Assembly: GCA_015680685.1 (NCBI GenBank)
Contig: MNCI01025188.1
Coordinates: forward strand, 55,959-119,958
Origin: Gnetum montanum
Taxonomy: Eukaryota > Streptophyta > Gnetopsida > Gnetales > Gnetaceae
DNA: 64,000 bases
Direction: 5' to 3'
The notes beneath the pieces are model-generated. The model searched no databases, was not told the DNA's origin, and saw nothing but the letters and a program-made list of their open reading frames with translations. Both the position numbers and the translations under genes were made by a program. This document shows positions 1 to 10,869 of this stretch, in pieces (the first letter of the stretch is position 1; every line of letters begins with the position of its first letter).

Positions 1-275
1 AAGTTGAGTTCCACAATCACCGAAGAAATTATGGACTTCATGTGGATAGCCTAAACACATTCCAGGGGCAACGTGAGTTGTTGTCCCAGTTCAGCCGCAA
101 TAGCTCCTCCTTCTGCCTGCCCAGATCATCTGGTAGGAGGTTCTTCTTGATGGATGCTGAATGAGTGTACCTCCTGTTCGTTATGTTGTTTGGCAGGGCC
201 TTGCCTTCTACCTGTCCTAGGTTGTTTCGCTCCACCTCGGGTCAGACTCTTCTGCTGGGAGCATTTCGGGGCCAT
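1..275 (-). pseudogene. Accessory ORF2 of element A, N-terminal part
   Basis: The start is the ATG at 275-273, which opens with MAPK and a basic, Gln/Arg-rich stretch. The same start is conserved in element B at 18820. Two in-frame stops occur within the visible 90 codons (about codons 51 and 80), so this copy is decayed. The rest of the protein lies left of the window. From B, the full product would have a plant-transposon-type domain followed by a long coiled coil. The function is unknown. It is neither gag nor pol, and no signal peptide or membrane segment is visible here. Confidence 0.6.
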
Positions 276-552
276 CTGCAATCACATGGGCCAACATTAG
301 TAAGGTTGTTTAGGAAATCAAGTTATACCTTATGAATTTCCTTAAATAAAGATCGTTTGTTATTGTGTGATTGTGCCCAAAAAGTATGATAATGGGTCCT
401 ATGACTTAGGTGGAATGTCAAGTTAAGCTCCCGGTATACTTAAGGTTATATGATTGTTGGCACAATTTTGCTAAGTGTTAGTATTAATTACCCTAGTTGA
501 TGTCCTTTGGGAGATGAAAAATTTCAAAAAAGTTAGGCACTTTTCAGTAAGT

Positions 553-571
553 GTCTCTCCCCCACGACTAA
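553..571 (-). other. Internal polypurine-tract-like motif, element A
   Basis: On the minus strand this reads as a GTGGGGGAGAGA purine run preceded by AGTC. It resembles the true polypurine tract beside the 3' LTR of B (CGTGGGGGTT). It lies between the putative internal promoter and the ORF2 start. The same motif is conserved in B at 19069-19086. It could prime extra plus-strand synthesis, or be a remnant of an ancestral boundary before a 3' gene. Its role is inferred from similarity only. Confidence 0.45.
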
Positions 572-741
572 ACTGAACACTCCGGGTTCAAGCAGGTTCA
601 AACGGAATTAAAATCGGAGTACTAGCGCACGAGATATAGTTGAAAAAGCAAGGGTCAGGCAATCACAAGTTGCAGAGAAAAAATTCAAAAATTCCCCCCG
701 CGTAAATGCCAAATGAAGCTAAGTGTTGCGGTGGGGGTTCC

Positions 742-832
742 TATTTATACGAAAAGGAGATGCCATATCGCGTATGGTACATCGCGTACGTGATATCACG
801 TGGGACGCGATATCGCGTATGTGATATCTCGT
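742..832 (-). promoter_or_regulatory. Putative internal promoter of ORF2: TATA box plus palindrome cluster
   Basis: On the minus strand a TATAAATA box (749-742) follows a cluster of CG-rich palindromes (832-763). One unit at 809-828 has 8-nt arms and a 4-nt centre (GATATCGC GTAT GTGATATC). The same palindromes sit just upstream of the TATA box in the LTR of this element (5212-5435). About 470 bases downstream lies the ORF2 ATG (275). I infer a second promoter, separate from the LTR, that drives ORF2. The B copy keeps weaker palindromes (19289-19340) but has lost the TATA box. Confidence 0.5.
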
Positions 833-849
833 CCAAACTATAGTGAGAC

Positions 850-2232
850 ACTTGAAAAAGACCAAATTTTTGGTGATTTTTCTTGAAATTAATGTGTAAA
901 GTGAGGACATTGACAAGGATTAATATATTCAAGGGTAATTACATGAATTCGAGAGGCACTTTGATTGATAAGGATGTGAATTTAACAATTAAAACTATGG
1001 CGGTTATGAAGAAAAGGGAATGTAATGGTACATTGGAACGTTAAAGTTTTGAGGGTTAATAAATGGGAAAGAAATTTATGAAAATTAAATGGAGGGTAAG
1101 AAATTGTGTGTTCTAGCTTAGAGAATTAATGAAGATTACAACAAAATTACACAAGTGGGTCCTCCCCAAAGTAGGTTTCAACCTATTATGCCCTTGTGTA
1201 ATCACACTTAAAGTGTCCGTGGGCACTAGAAGGGTTAAATGTAATCTGCACTAACTCCAGAAAACACACACATGTAAATATCATCAGAATGATATGAAAA
1301 TTTTATGTTACACAGGACACAAGCTACAATTACATGAATAGTGAGATGAGATGAAGTAGAGAAAGGGATCGTAGAGATCGGGACATGAGGTAACTGTCGC
1401 AAGGCACAATGAATCCTACGTGTAAAGCATGATTAACGTGTCATTAACCCATCATTCCAAGATCAAGACCAAGTCCATTCCTCTAAACAGTGACATCTCA
1501 TTGTTTCATCCCATGATGAACGACTGTGAGAGTACCATAACAACATGGTGTATGATCACTTGGTGTTTAGTACAAGGGAGGAGTGATTTTTATTTTATGG
1601 CACTTCTTTATTTTCTTTCTCCTTTTTCTTCTTTTTTTTTTCACTTTACTGAATCCAGAGAAGCTGCCAACCTTCAGGCATGGGTGCATGTCTTTCCAAT
1701 GGGACCCCCTAGAATAGCGTTTGATTTTTGAGTGCCCTTTTGATTACTCTTACTCCCATTTTTCATTAGATATATAAGGATCTTAGTACAACCATATTGC
1801 AAGATAACTCCCACAGATGTCACCAAAGAGAATCCACAAGTCCCCTTGATGTCACATCCTAATCATTCCCTCTTGGTCCATCCTTCTTCATTCTCGGTAC
1901 AATGAACACAAAATTAATTTTAAGTTTAGAAATTTCAAGAATATCATTGTACCCGTGAACAAAACATCTTTATTTATAGAGTGGATGAGTAGGTGTAATG
2001 GGCTCACTATTTCACATAATTGATCACTCATGATTTAATAACATAGAACACATCTCCACCAATGATCCACATGAGTGTTTTATTCGTAGATGAGATTACT
2101 TACAAAAATAGAAAAAGATAAACGCACAAACACACAAAAAAAAGATAAAACAAAAAGTTGAAAAATGAAAAACTGGAAAAAAAGGTAAAAACTTAAAGAA
2201 AATTAAAAAAAAATATTTATTAATCCTGCTTG
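850..2232 (-). other. Conserved non-coding spacer between gag and ORF2 promoter
   Basis: No convincing ORF is present. The stretch aligns with 19341-20714 of element B, including a conserved block around 1139-1250, a pyrimidine-rich run near 1610-1650 and the A-rich segment before the gag stop. About 1.4 kb of non-coding DNA kept in both copies suggests an ancestral part of the element, not a later insertion. Confidence 0.6.
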
Positions 2233-4212
2233 TTATTGAAATGGGGGATACCCCCCATAACTAAACAGTTGAGTATGGCAAGGATTAATGAATAGAAAAT
2301 GAGGATCCTTGCATATTGGAAATATTGAAGTTGGTCCATACTTATCACCTTGGATTTCACACACTTTGTAATAAACACAGTGGGGCACTTCATATGATGT
2401 AGTTCCTAGATAACGAGTTGACCCACTATGATGTTTAGGACCATTAGATGGTATGCAAGGATTGGGCTGATGCCTCCCATGGTTGTGTTCATTGGGCCTT
2501 TTGGTTGTTGGAGTGTTAGTTGGTGGCCCTGATGAAGTTACATGAGGCGTTAGGTTCGAAGGTAAGGGTGCACCACATTGTTGGACTTGCGCTGTGTTGG
2601 AAGATGCAATGGCCTTAGAGTTATGTTGTCCCTTCCTATGGTCGTGTTTAAAGAAAGGACATCTTTGATGTTGAGGAGGCTCTTCACTATTGTTAGTAGT
2701 AGTAGCACAAGTGTTGTTCATGGGTTGCGGTGGTACAAACACCTTAGAAACAGTTGGTGGCATTGTGGAAGGAGGGAAAGGATAAGAACGTTGAAAGTTA
2801 GGAGGAATGAAAGGTGCGCAAGGTGGTGGTTGTGTTGGATGTATGGGCTGATTGTATTGTGGAGAATGGTGTTGTGGTGAGATAAAGTGTGGTGGCCCAG
2901 TTGAAGAAACAGGGTGTTGAACATGATACGCGTTTGGATTCGGAAAATATGAAGGGTGCCTCCAATCTAAGGGTGGTCTCCCCCACGACTGGGATTGTTG
3001 CCACTGTGGTCTGACACAGTATCTCTGTATGAACTCTGGATGTAATGTATTTCCCTAATGTTCCTGTAGATGTAACAGTATGGGGCATTGAGCTTTGGGG
3101 TGATTGTACAAGCATATGTTGCATTCATATGCATGATTGGCAGTTGAGCGCTTATTCCCTTCATTCATTTTTTCAAAATGTCTATTATTTCGCCCTGCTT
3201 CTTGGGTTGTGAAAACTCTATCTCCAATCGTGTTGATATATTCTCCACACTTTTGATTCATTCATTCCAACATCTTATTAATCTTTGCCTCAGCTTCTTC
3301 TAACAATCATTGTATTGGCAAAGATGATGTTTCCACATTGAGATTTGTTGATCTCTCCTTGTTATGATCATGGACCTTTGTTGAGTTAAGATTTTGGTCC
3401 CGTTGATGTTTTTCAACACTCTCCCATGTAGCTATTTCTCCTTCTTCTTTTGCTACCCGCTTAATAAGCTCTTGGATTTGATGGGTTCGTAGGTTGTATA
3501 GTTGACCTCGGGCATACGTTCCTAAGGTCTCTCTTGTTTCATTACGTAGCCCATCAATGATATGGTACATTAGCCTTTCCTCGGAAAACCCATGGCCTGG
3601 ACAGTTGTTTAACAGTGAATAATATCTTTCTAAGGCCATGTCCAAGGGTTCATGTTTTTCTTGTTTCCATCCTTGGATTTGTTTCCTCAAGGCTGACACT
3701 CTTGCGTAGGTTTGATATTTTTCGTTAAAGACTTCTACCATTGTTGACCAGCGTCGTATCGAATTTGGTTTTAACGATCTATACCATACTTTAGCTTGGT
3801 CAACGAGTGTCATAGGAAAGAGCTTCAGTTTTTGCCAACTGTTATCAATGTTATTCCATGTGCAGGCATCGTAGAAGGCTAGTAAATGTTGATGCGGATC
3901 TAAGTCATAGCCTCCTGAAAATTTAGGAAAGTTGTTTAAATCGAGCCTGGGTAGTCGGCTCTCTTTACGATGCCTACGTGAGATTCGAACAGCCTCTTGT
4001 ATTTGCGTTAAGCTTGTAGTGGCCAGTGGGGGTTCATCGTCATCGGGTAAGTTATGCTTTCGTGTGTTATGATGACGTTGTTTTTGTTCATTCTTATAGG
4101 AAACTCCCACTTCAGGTTGTATACTCCAATCTTCATCGTCATATAGCTCATTGGTTCTCCAATGAACTTCCTCACTAAGTGTGGCGTTATTATCATCTTG
4201 TAGGAGAGGCAT
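2233..4212 (-). pseudogene. gag: Retrotransposon gag of element A
   Basis: This is the structural capsid protein that packages the element RNA. It starts at the ATG at 4212, also conserved in B. The N-terminal third is charged. The retrotransposon gag domain covers roughly residues 95-270 and includes FPKFSGGYDLDP and an AKVWYRSL segment. A zinc knuckle of spacing CX2CX3HX4C (CNICLYNHPKAQC) lies near 3075-3115, one residue shorter than the usual CX2CX4HX4C. The C-terminal ~250 residues are rich in Pro, His and Gln. A stop at 3307 and another just before 3261 interrupt the reading frame. The product is about 650 residues, long for a plant gag and without any protease downstream. D has a homologous gag. 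Confidence 0.85.
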
Positions 4213-4324
4213 TGTTGTGCGTGAATTTATGTGACTTTTTATAATACTTCTTTTTAAGAGATATATCGTTAAGTTCTTTACAGCGACCTTGTATGATATA
4301 ACTAATCTAGATAACTAGCACCAT

Positions 4325-4341
4325 CCCCGGCAACGGCGCCA
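4325..4341 (-). other. Primer binding site, tRNA-Asp type (element A)
   Basis: The plus strand reads CCCCGGCAACGGCGCCA, which matches the 3' end of plant tRNA-Asp including CCA. On the element strand it is the complementary primer site, one base from the LTR edge. A tRNA-Asp primer site is typical of the Athila lineage. Confidence 0.9.
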
Positions 4342-4690
4342 ATGATGAGTGGCGAGGTACCCCTACACTCAACCATACGAAACGAGCGTCGCACGCGCGA
4401 TCCGGTCGAACTCCGCAGATGGACTAGTTGTGGCACCTAGATAGTTAGCCTTAGGTCGCAGTTCGCTGTCTTCCCATCTAGACTAGTTTTGCATATGTCA
4501 CGTATGGTTTAGTCTAGATGAGGTGTATGATGTGTTCTAATTCTAATGCTACTCCTGATGGCAGTGGAAAATAATATTTAACTAAATCTAAGCTAAGAGG
4601 AAAAGGGTAAGAAAATCTAATCTAGCCTAAGTGCGACGAGCAACCGATTCCTTGATCAACCGTACACATCTTGGACTTCGTGCACGACTG

Positions 4691-4812
4691 CCACTGGGAC
4701 TACCAAGCATAGGCCTAGGTACGCCACTGGGATTACCAAGCGCAGACCCCAAATACGCCACTGGGTTACCAAGCGTAGATCCCCCTAGCTACACCACTGG
4801 GCTACCAAGCAG
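4691..4812. repeat. Tandem repeat, four copies of 33-36 bp, inside LTR A
   Basis: The phrase CCACTGGG followed by ACCAAGC recurs at 4691, 4724, 4758 and 4794. The LTRs of B have only two such units (around 15305-15362 and 23250-23300). Expansion of this unit is part of the reason LTR A is longer. Confidence 0.85.
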
Positions 4813-5211
4813 TCACACTTAAATGCTCGTAACCAAGTCGTACTCGTTCTGCTTCTAGGAGTTTAAGGGTGAGAGACTAATCGCGATGAGTAACCGATTC
4901 CTTAACTAGCCGTACACACCCGTAGATGCTCGTAGTCAAGTCGTACTCACACCGCGCTATGAAAGCAATAAATAACATTAAATAAATAACAAATAAATAA
5001 ACTAAGTGAATGCTGCAATGATGAAGTAATCTCGATCTTTATTGCTGGTCATGTGCGTGTCCAAGTACGGCACACTCGAATAAAGACACCGTATAATTAC
5101 ATTCACCACACTGCGGGCAGACATGGGAAAAAATCTAACTCTGGAGGGATCAAACTGCCAGAGCTTCGCTACTCTAAAACTGGGATCCCCAAACAAGGGA
5201 GAGCTGCCTCT

Positions 5212-5435
5212 TATTTATAGACATGGCGGTAGATTGCAATATCGCGTATGTGATATCGTAGGGAAGGATGCGATATCGCGTATGCGATATCGCCGGGGAT
5301 GTGATATCGCGTCGGCTGCAATATCGTGTACCAGATATCGTGGCCTATGTGAACCGTGTCGCATCAACAAGAATCACGATATCATGTATATGATATCGTA
5401 TTCAAGCTGCGATATTGTGTACCCAATATCAGGGT
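5212..5435 (-). promoter_or_regulatory. LTR A promoter: TATA box and palindrome array
   Basis: A TATAAATA box lies at 5219-5212 (minus strand). Upstream of it, at 5225-5435, are repeated CG-rich inverted repeats. The best unit, 5272-5291, is a perfect 8-4-8 palindrome (GATATCGC GTAT GCGATATC). Others carry C-to-T or G-to-A changes typical of methylated CG decay. The placement fits U3 regulatory sites for LTR transcription. Confidence 0.7.
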
Positions 5436-5456
5436 CTAGCAAACCATGATTCATCA

Positions 5457-6848
5457 CTAATGAAGCTAAAGAGCATCAATTGATTTGTGCCAATGAAGAA
5501 GAAAAAGAGCAAGAGGTTTCCCATGATAATGACCTCAAAAAGAAAACACAAAAATTCAAATCTATGCTAGAAATTTTGAAAACTCATCTTAGACAAAGGC
5601 TCAAAAGAACTAAAACTATGGGTCATGGCCTATTGGTATGTCTTATTGCCTTCATTCCTATAAAGAAAAGCTTTTAAAAGTGAAGATTGAAAAAGAGGTA
5701 TAGATAAAGAGATAAAGTAGATTGTAGAAGATAATATACAAGAGTTAGTTCTATGGTAAAAGGAGCTATGAAAATACAATTTTATGATCTTATTTCTCAC
5801 TTATTAAATCATATTACAGTGGAGTTGCTTCAAGGTGTAAAATCAATCTCCACCATGCAACACATGTTAGGTATTGCATCGAGTGACCATGAACATGGCC
5901 CTAGTGAAAGAATTAAAAATAGAGGTTGCAACTCTTGACAACAATTTTGATGACAATCTTCTAGCACAACCTTTGGTACACCATGGATTCCATGTAAGTA
6001 GGCCAAGTTCATACTAACAACATGTGATTTATTTAGATGATATACATACCAATGATAAATAGTGAGAACGTGGCCAAAGAAAACAAACGTTTGAGAGAAA
6101 GGACCCCACGTAGACAACTCCCTTGTTGAAACGTCTACACATGTAGACCTTTCATATAAGACATAAGAAAGTTGAGACATTTTTTCCACATCTATAGTTT
6201 GGTTAAAGAATTCTCTAAATGAAATTTAGATTTAACTCTTTTCATAGATCCTTTGGCCATTTGATATGTAAATGCCACCGAAAGAAATATCTAAATATAA
6301 TTTTAGATTAAATGCTTTCGATAAATCCTTAGGCCATTCGGTGTGTAAATGCCACCTATCTTTTAATTTTGGTTCTGCATTTCAATTTAATGCTTTCCAT
6401 GTAAACCAACTAGCAAGTCTATTTCCTTGGTAAACCAAACCACGTTCCTACTTCAGATTCGTTGGAACATCATTAACTATAATAGCGCGATTATAATGTG
6501 CTCTTTTGACCTAAAAACATGACCCACTTAGACCACACTAAGATGCTATGATTTACATGCTGCACAATATAGTAACAGTTATTATATGCTATTCTAGCTT
6601 TCTTGGTTTCTCTCAATGCATGGTTGATGGCTAGGAAATACCCTAAAAATCTCACTCGCAAAGACATGAACAATGGAAGAAGGTTGCTGCACCGGATTTT
6701 CGCTTACTGTTTTGTTTTATTTTTATTGTATTTTAAACCAATTCAATTATCTATTGACCATTTAGCTACCACCTCAGTGGTAAACTTGTTTTAAATCTAC
6801 ATCCATTCTTGAGAGTTGAAAACATACAAGGAAAGGTTAAGAAATATC
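5457..6848. other. Unassigned old sequence right of element A
   Basis: Mostly AT-rich with short ORFs that I do not recognise. The only coding hint is the possible integrase fragment at 5830-6189 (minus). No LTR, terminal inverted repeat or RNA gene was seen. Confidence 0.4.
5830..6189 (-). pseudogene. Possible Ty3/gypsy integrase fragment
   Basis: This 119-codon open stretch contains HGVPKVVLED, like the segment before the second catalytic Asp of gypsy integrases, followed by a weak match to the region leading to the YHP motif. The catalytic residues themselves are not clearly kept. It would be the oldest pol trace in the window. A chance match in an AT-rich ORF is possible. Confidence 0.3.
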
Positions 6849-7480
6849 ATGGAGAGAAGAGGGGGTGTCAATTTCTGTTGTTGTGTGTGTTTGGAATGTT
6901 TGGTTATACTTGAATTTCTTTGTTGGGATCATCTTCTTCTTCTGGATATGTAGAAGCGTTGCTCCGCTTCAAAGGAGGAAAATAATTCAGATGGTCTGTG
7001 TTCCAACTTGGTAGGAGTTTCTTGCTCCAACAAATCTAGAGTAATCAAGCTGGATCCACATCATTTCTTTATACGAGGTGTGCTACGAGGTGTGCTTCTC
7101 AGTCTCTTTTAGAGCTTGAGATTCTGGGAAATTTGAATTTATGGAAGAATGAGATGTATGGTGGCATTACAACAAAGTACGGGAGGTTCAAGTATATTAG
7201 AATGCTTGATTTTAGTTCAAATTTTTGAAGTGCCAACATTCCTGAAGAGTTTGGGATGCTCAAGTCCAAGAGGAAGCTCCACATCCAATCTAATAACCTT
7301 GATAACCTTGAAGGGCCTTTTCTTGTGAGTCTATGTAACTACAAAAAGTTTATAAGTTTGAACCTTTTGCATAGAGGTTATAAGCTATGTTGCCAGAAAC
7401 ATAATGGATTCTTAAAGTTTTGCATTTTTCATTGCAGAAATGGGATCACATTTCAAAACGCTGTTACCCATGAACAGTAA
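6849..7480 (+). pseudogene. RLP (leucine-rich repeat) N-terminal fragment
   Basis: A start codon at 6849 leads into a hydrophobic, signal-like stretch. Then, with frame changes, come an LRR N-cap (EALLRFK-like, then a cysteine-rich LCSNLVGVSCSNKSRV) and at least two LRRs (EEFGMLKSKRKLHIQSNN, then a GPFLVSLCN segment). The same order and wording appear in the RLP at 39070-41656 (LCSTWVGVTCCNASRV, then a GPFSESPCN segment). The fragment stops after about the third repeat and has several frameshifts, so it is dead. It shows that RLP paralogues were once spread over this locus. Confidence 0.72.
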
Positions 7481-8836
7481 CCATAATTTGCTGGGCCAAA
7501 TGTTTCCTATCAGACTCATGTTTCATTTCCTTTGATTTTATTTTTTAATTTTATAGCTTCAAAGATACGAAAGGATACAATGCTTTATTCTCAACTAGTG
7601 CATTTGTCATAAATTAAATGCAGGTCTACAGAAAAATAGCAAATATGGAGGGAAAAAATTTAGGGCCACTTCTATGGTGAGGACGGCAATAAGCAACACA
7701 TTCAGGTGAAGCATTTGGGGCCTGTGCTGTAAATGCTACTAAATCGCTCTCTGTGGCCATTACTGCCACTTTTCCATCACTCTCCATGACCATAAATTGT
7801 TTGTCAACTCTATGTGGTAAGTCACTACATCTGCAACCAGCACTCCTCCTCCCTCTTCAAAATGGGTCAAACTGCAGATTTAGAGATCATTTTTGTACAT
7901 TATCTCTTCATTGGTCTTTCTTTTACTGAGATTCTTTTCTTTGAGTCAGAGTTTCTTATTATAGTAAAGTTCAATTGTTGTAATTCATATTCCATAGAAT
8001 ATCAAGGTCTTATTCCTAAAGTCCATCTCTTCAAGAGAAAAGTTAATATAATAAACTCATCTTTGGCCTTTCTTTATTCCCATTTTAAGGGGGGCAGCAA
8101 ATCCTTCTATTCGTAGATCTAATATCGGATCTTGCCTTATGCTTCTCTATCTAGATGAAAGAGGGGTAGAGTCCTGCACTATTTTTAGTTCAACTTTAAG
8201 GATTTTATTTGACTGTGAACATGCAATGGTGAATTTGCATTTATTAATTGGTTTGAGACTCTGAGTAGTATTTAGAATGAAAGATTTAGAATGTTGTTCA
8301 CTTATTCTGCCACTACCTTTTTGTCACTGTCAAGCTCTAGCATATTGATTACCTCTCCCACCGTGGCTTCTATACGCACTATGGTGGTTCAAAACATAAA
8401 ATGAGAACAAAAAAAAAAAAATCAATTTGGATTTTTTGGAAAATCATCAAGATAATTATCATACTATTCTTGCCTTTGATTGAGGATACTTTTTGGTTGC
8501 ACTATGTGGATTTACCTATTTCAGGATCAAAATCATTTCATTTACTGTACTGCTAATAACTTGCAAATTATTTTAATTATAGTATCAATTGCAATGTATT
8601 TAAGAGAAAAGAAATAGTGTTATGGTTAACGGTTCATTGAAATGCAATAGAATTTATTTTAAACTATAAAAATTTTATGTAAAAAAGTATAAAGAAACAG
8701 TTGTTTAAAGTATAATTGTCAGTTTTAGGATAAATAAACTACTTTTTTTTTAAATAAAATTTAAAAGTAAACAATAAAGCAAATAAAAAATAATTTAAGG
8801 ATAAGGTAAAAAAGATAAAGACCAGCAAAAAACAAT
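7481..8836. other. Unassigned sequence between RLP fragment and element C
   Basis: AT-rich, with no recognisable gene. An ~80-bp block at 8199-8280 recurs at 35094-35176. A run of A lies near 8408-8421. No terminal repeats were seen. Confidence 0.45.
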
Positions 8837-8841
8837 ATCAT

Positions 8842-9406
8842 TGTGAGAGAGGTAGTAAGGTTGGTGGTGGCTTGCTACCTCTCCCACAGTTCGGGGGCTG
8901 TGGGGGCATAAGGGGTCGTTTGCTCCTTGTGTCTTTGGAATCATACTGGCATGGAAATTCCATGCATTAGTAAGAGGAGGCTATGACCTACCTCATTACC
9001 CCACTTGGTAGGACCTTACCTGGGAGGGTTACATAGTTCAACTCTACGTTGGGGTGTTTTTACTAAGTGTGTCATGGGACGTGCTATGGGATGTTGCGTG
9101 TGATCTTTGGAGCACAACACCAAATACTAGTACGTGGTGATGAATCTAGAGGATTCAACTAGTAGTCCCCGTGGTGTCCACGTGAGTGGAGCAAGGGAGT
9201 GCTATCTAGCTTGTTAGCGTATTGCGATTATCAAAATTGAAATACTGCTTAGGGGCCATGCTAACACTAACACATTGTTTGTTGGCATGTGTTTCAGGAC
9301 TATTGATTGCTGAGCTGTACTCCTCTTGAGTTTTTTCTTGATTCAAAATATGCTTGGGGGAACTCTAGGGGTGCCGAACAATGTTCCTAGAGACAACATT
9401 GTTACA
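8842..9406 (+). repeat. 5' LTR of chromovirus C (565 bp)
   Basis: It begins TGTGAGAGAGG and ends GTTACA, flanked on the left by atcat. By eye it differs from the 3' LTR at about one base in eight over the first ~220 bases, so C is the oldest of the elements whose LTR pairs I compared. Confidence 0.92.
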
Positions 9407-9408
9407 GA

Positions 9409-9420
9409 TGGTATCAGAGC
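9409..9420 (+). other. Primer binding site, initiator tRNA-Met (element C)
   Basis: TGGTATCAGAGC lies two bases after the LTR. It is the standard plant primer site complementary to the initiator tRNA-Met 3' end. Confidence 0.92.
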
Positions 9421-9559
9421 CTCACAGTTTGATTTACTAGTAAAACTTTATCAGTAAAGGTGTGAGAGGGTTTGTGGTTTGTGAGGTTTCCATATTCAAC
9501 TTCTACTAGCCACTCTCCCTGTTGGTGTGGCCTTGTGCTAAGGCTCTCTCTTAAGCAAC

Positions 9560-10869
9560 ATGGAGCTTGGTTGACATAGTGACATGGTTGATGACCAAAC
9601 AAACCTAGAGATTGAGGTTGAGACAAAACTTGGTCAAGATGAAACTAAGTTTCAAACCTTATGGGATCATGTCAAGGTAATTGATGAGGCCTTAGCCTAG
9701 CCTGGTCTAGAAAATGCAGAGGCGATCCATCACGTTCTTCAAGATGTTGATTTGCCCCATGAAAAGATGGATCTTTGCTCCAAAGACAAGGTGAAATTGG
9801 TAGAGGCTAAGGTTTTAATCTTGGAAGGTCATTTAGATCGCATGATTAGCCTCTACAAGGATCTATTTAGATCCTTGGAAGAGGCACAAACAAAAGCATC
9901 ATTGGTTGAGAAGCTAATTGGTCGAGTGAAAGTTTTGGAGGCCCTAGTGGGGGTAAATCTAGAGTTATTTGATTTGAAAATTGAAAACACCATCTTGAAA
10001 TCCTCCTTAGCAAGATGCTTGGCAGAAGAGCTAGTGCCAATGGTTCGTATGAAAGCTAAAGAATTGAGTTCTTATGATGGTGAGAGGAATGATGCTAAAA
10101 TTGATGCATTCCTTCATGATGTGGAGATGTACCTAAATATCGAGGGTGTTCCTACAACCAAAAAGGTCTTTATAGCATCGTAGTTTCTCATCAGAAGTGC
10201 TAAGCTATGGTGGCTTAGCCTCTTTTGTGCCCAAGAAAAGGGCACTACTACTGAAAAGATAAAGACTTGGGATAGATTTAAGGTAGCACTGATCAAACAG
10301 TTCCATCTTGGGAACTTTGAATGGGTAGCTAGAACCAAGCTAGAGACCCTAAAACATTCAGGGAAGCTTAAAGATTATATCAATAGCTTCCAAGAACTCA
10401 TGTTGCTAATTCTCGATATGGGGAATCAGGATCATTTTTTCAAGTTTGTAAATGGGTTACAAACATGGACACAGATGGAACTACATAGAAGAGGCATTGA
10501 CTCCCTCATGGAGGCTATTGTGGCTGTTGGCACTTTTCTAGACTTCAAGGTAATGAAGCCAGATAAGGGTAAGCCTGGGAAGGGAAAGCAAGTCACGTCC
10601 TCCCACTCTCAAAGAATAGATACAAGGTTCATCAAAGGTAAAAACACCTTCAGTTCAGCAATGCAGTTGCCTAATGGGTGGTCCTCTAGAAACTAAGGCT
10701 CCCAACAAAAATGGAAGGATACTAGAAGCAAGTTGCAACCTGGGGCCAAGAAGAAAAAATTTGTGGGAGGTGCCTTTAAGGGGCTAATTCAATGCTTCTT
10801 GTGTCGAGGCAACCACCTAGTGAGAAATTATCCCTTGAGTTCAGGAAGGACCGAAAATAGGCAAGGGTA
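9560..10869 (+). pseudogene. gag: gag of chromovirus C
   Basis: One reading frame with a few stops runs from the ATG at 9560 (or 9584) to 10869. It has a charged N-terminal helix region likely to form coiled coil (LFRSLEEAQTKASLVEKL), then a gag domain (LSSYDGERNDAKIDAFLHDV, AKLWWLSL, WDRFKVALIKQFHL). A basic Lys/Gly-rich tail follows, with a knuckle CFLCRGNHLVRNY in which the last Cys is Tyr and the spacing is one residue short. It would form the particle shell. Stops occur near codons 5 and 47, at 10181 and at 10694. Confidence 0.8.

Larger units (their letters stand above)
1..5456 (-). mobile_element. Retrotransposon A, Athila-like, non-autonomous, cut by window start
   Basis: The element reads right to left. 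It has a 5' LTR (4343-5456), a tRNA-Asp primer site (4325-4341), gag (2233-4212), a non-coding spacer, and the start of accessory ORF2 at 275 running off the window. It can be aligned along its whole visible length with element B (14933-23768), which is complete. By that alignment about 2.7 kb of interior and the 3' LTR lie outside the window. No protease, RT or integrase lies between gag and ORF2, and B lacks them too, so the family appears non-autonomous. The right flank begins ctaat, one half of a possible 5-bp target duplication. Confidence 0.88.
4343..5456 (-). repeat. 5' LTR of element A (1114 bp)
   Basis: It begins TGATGAGTGG and ends TTCATCA on the plus strand, giving TG...CA ends on both strands. 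It aligns with the 894-bp LTRs of B but is longer. The extra length comes from a four-copy 33-36-bp repeat (4691-4812) and a partial duplication (about 4632-4860 against 4880-4960). The U3 part is at the right: palindromes at 5225-5435 and a TATAAATA box at 5219-5212 on the minus strand. The TATA-proximal sequence is shared with the LTRs of D. Confidence 0.88.

Noticed and set aside
4325-4341. A tRNA-Asp gene fragment
   Set aside because: Only the 3' end of the tRNA is matched and it abuts an LTR, which is the signature of a primer binding site.
5225-5435. Regularly repeated palindromes that could suggest a CRISPR array
   Set aside because: Units differ in sequence and spacing, spacers are not unique 30-mers, and the place is a plant LTR promoter. 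No cas gene exists here.
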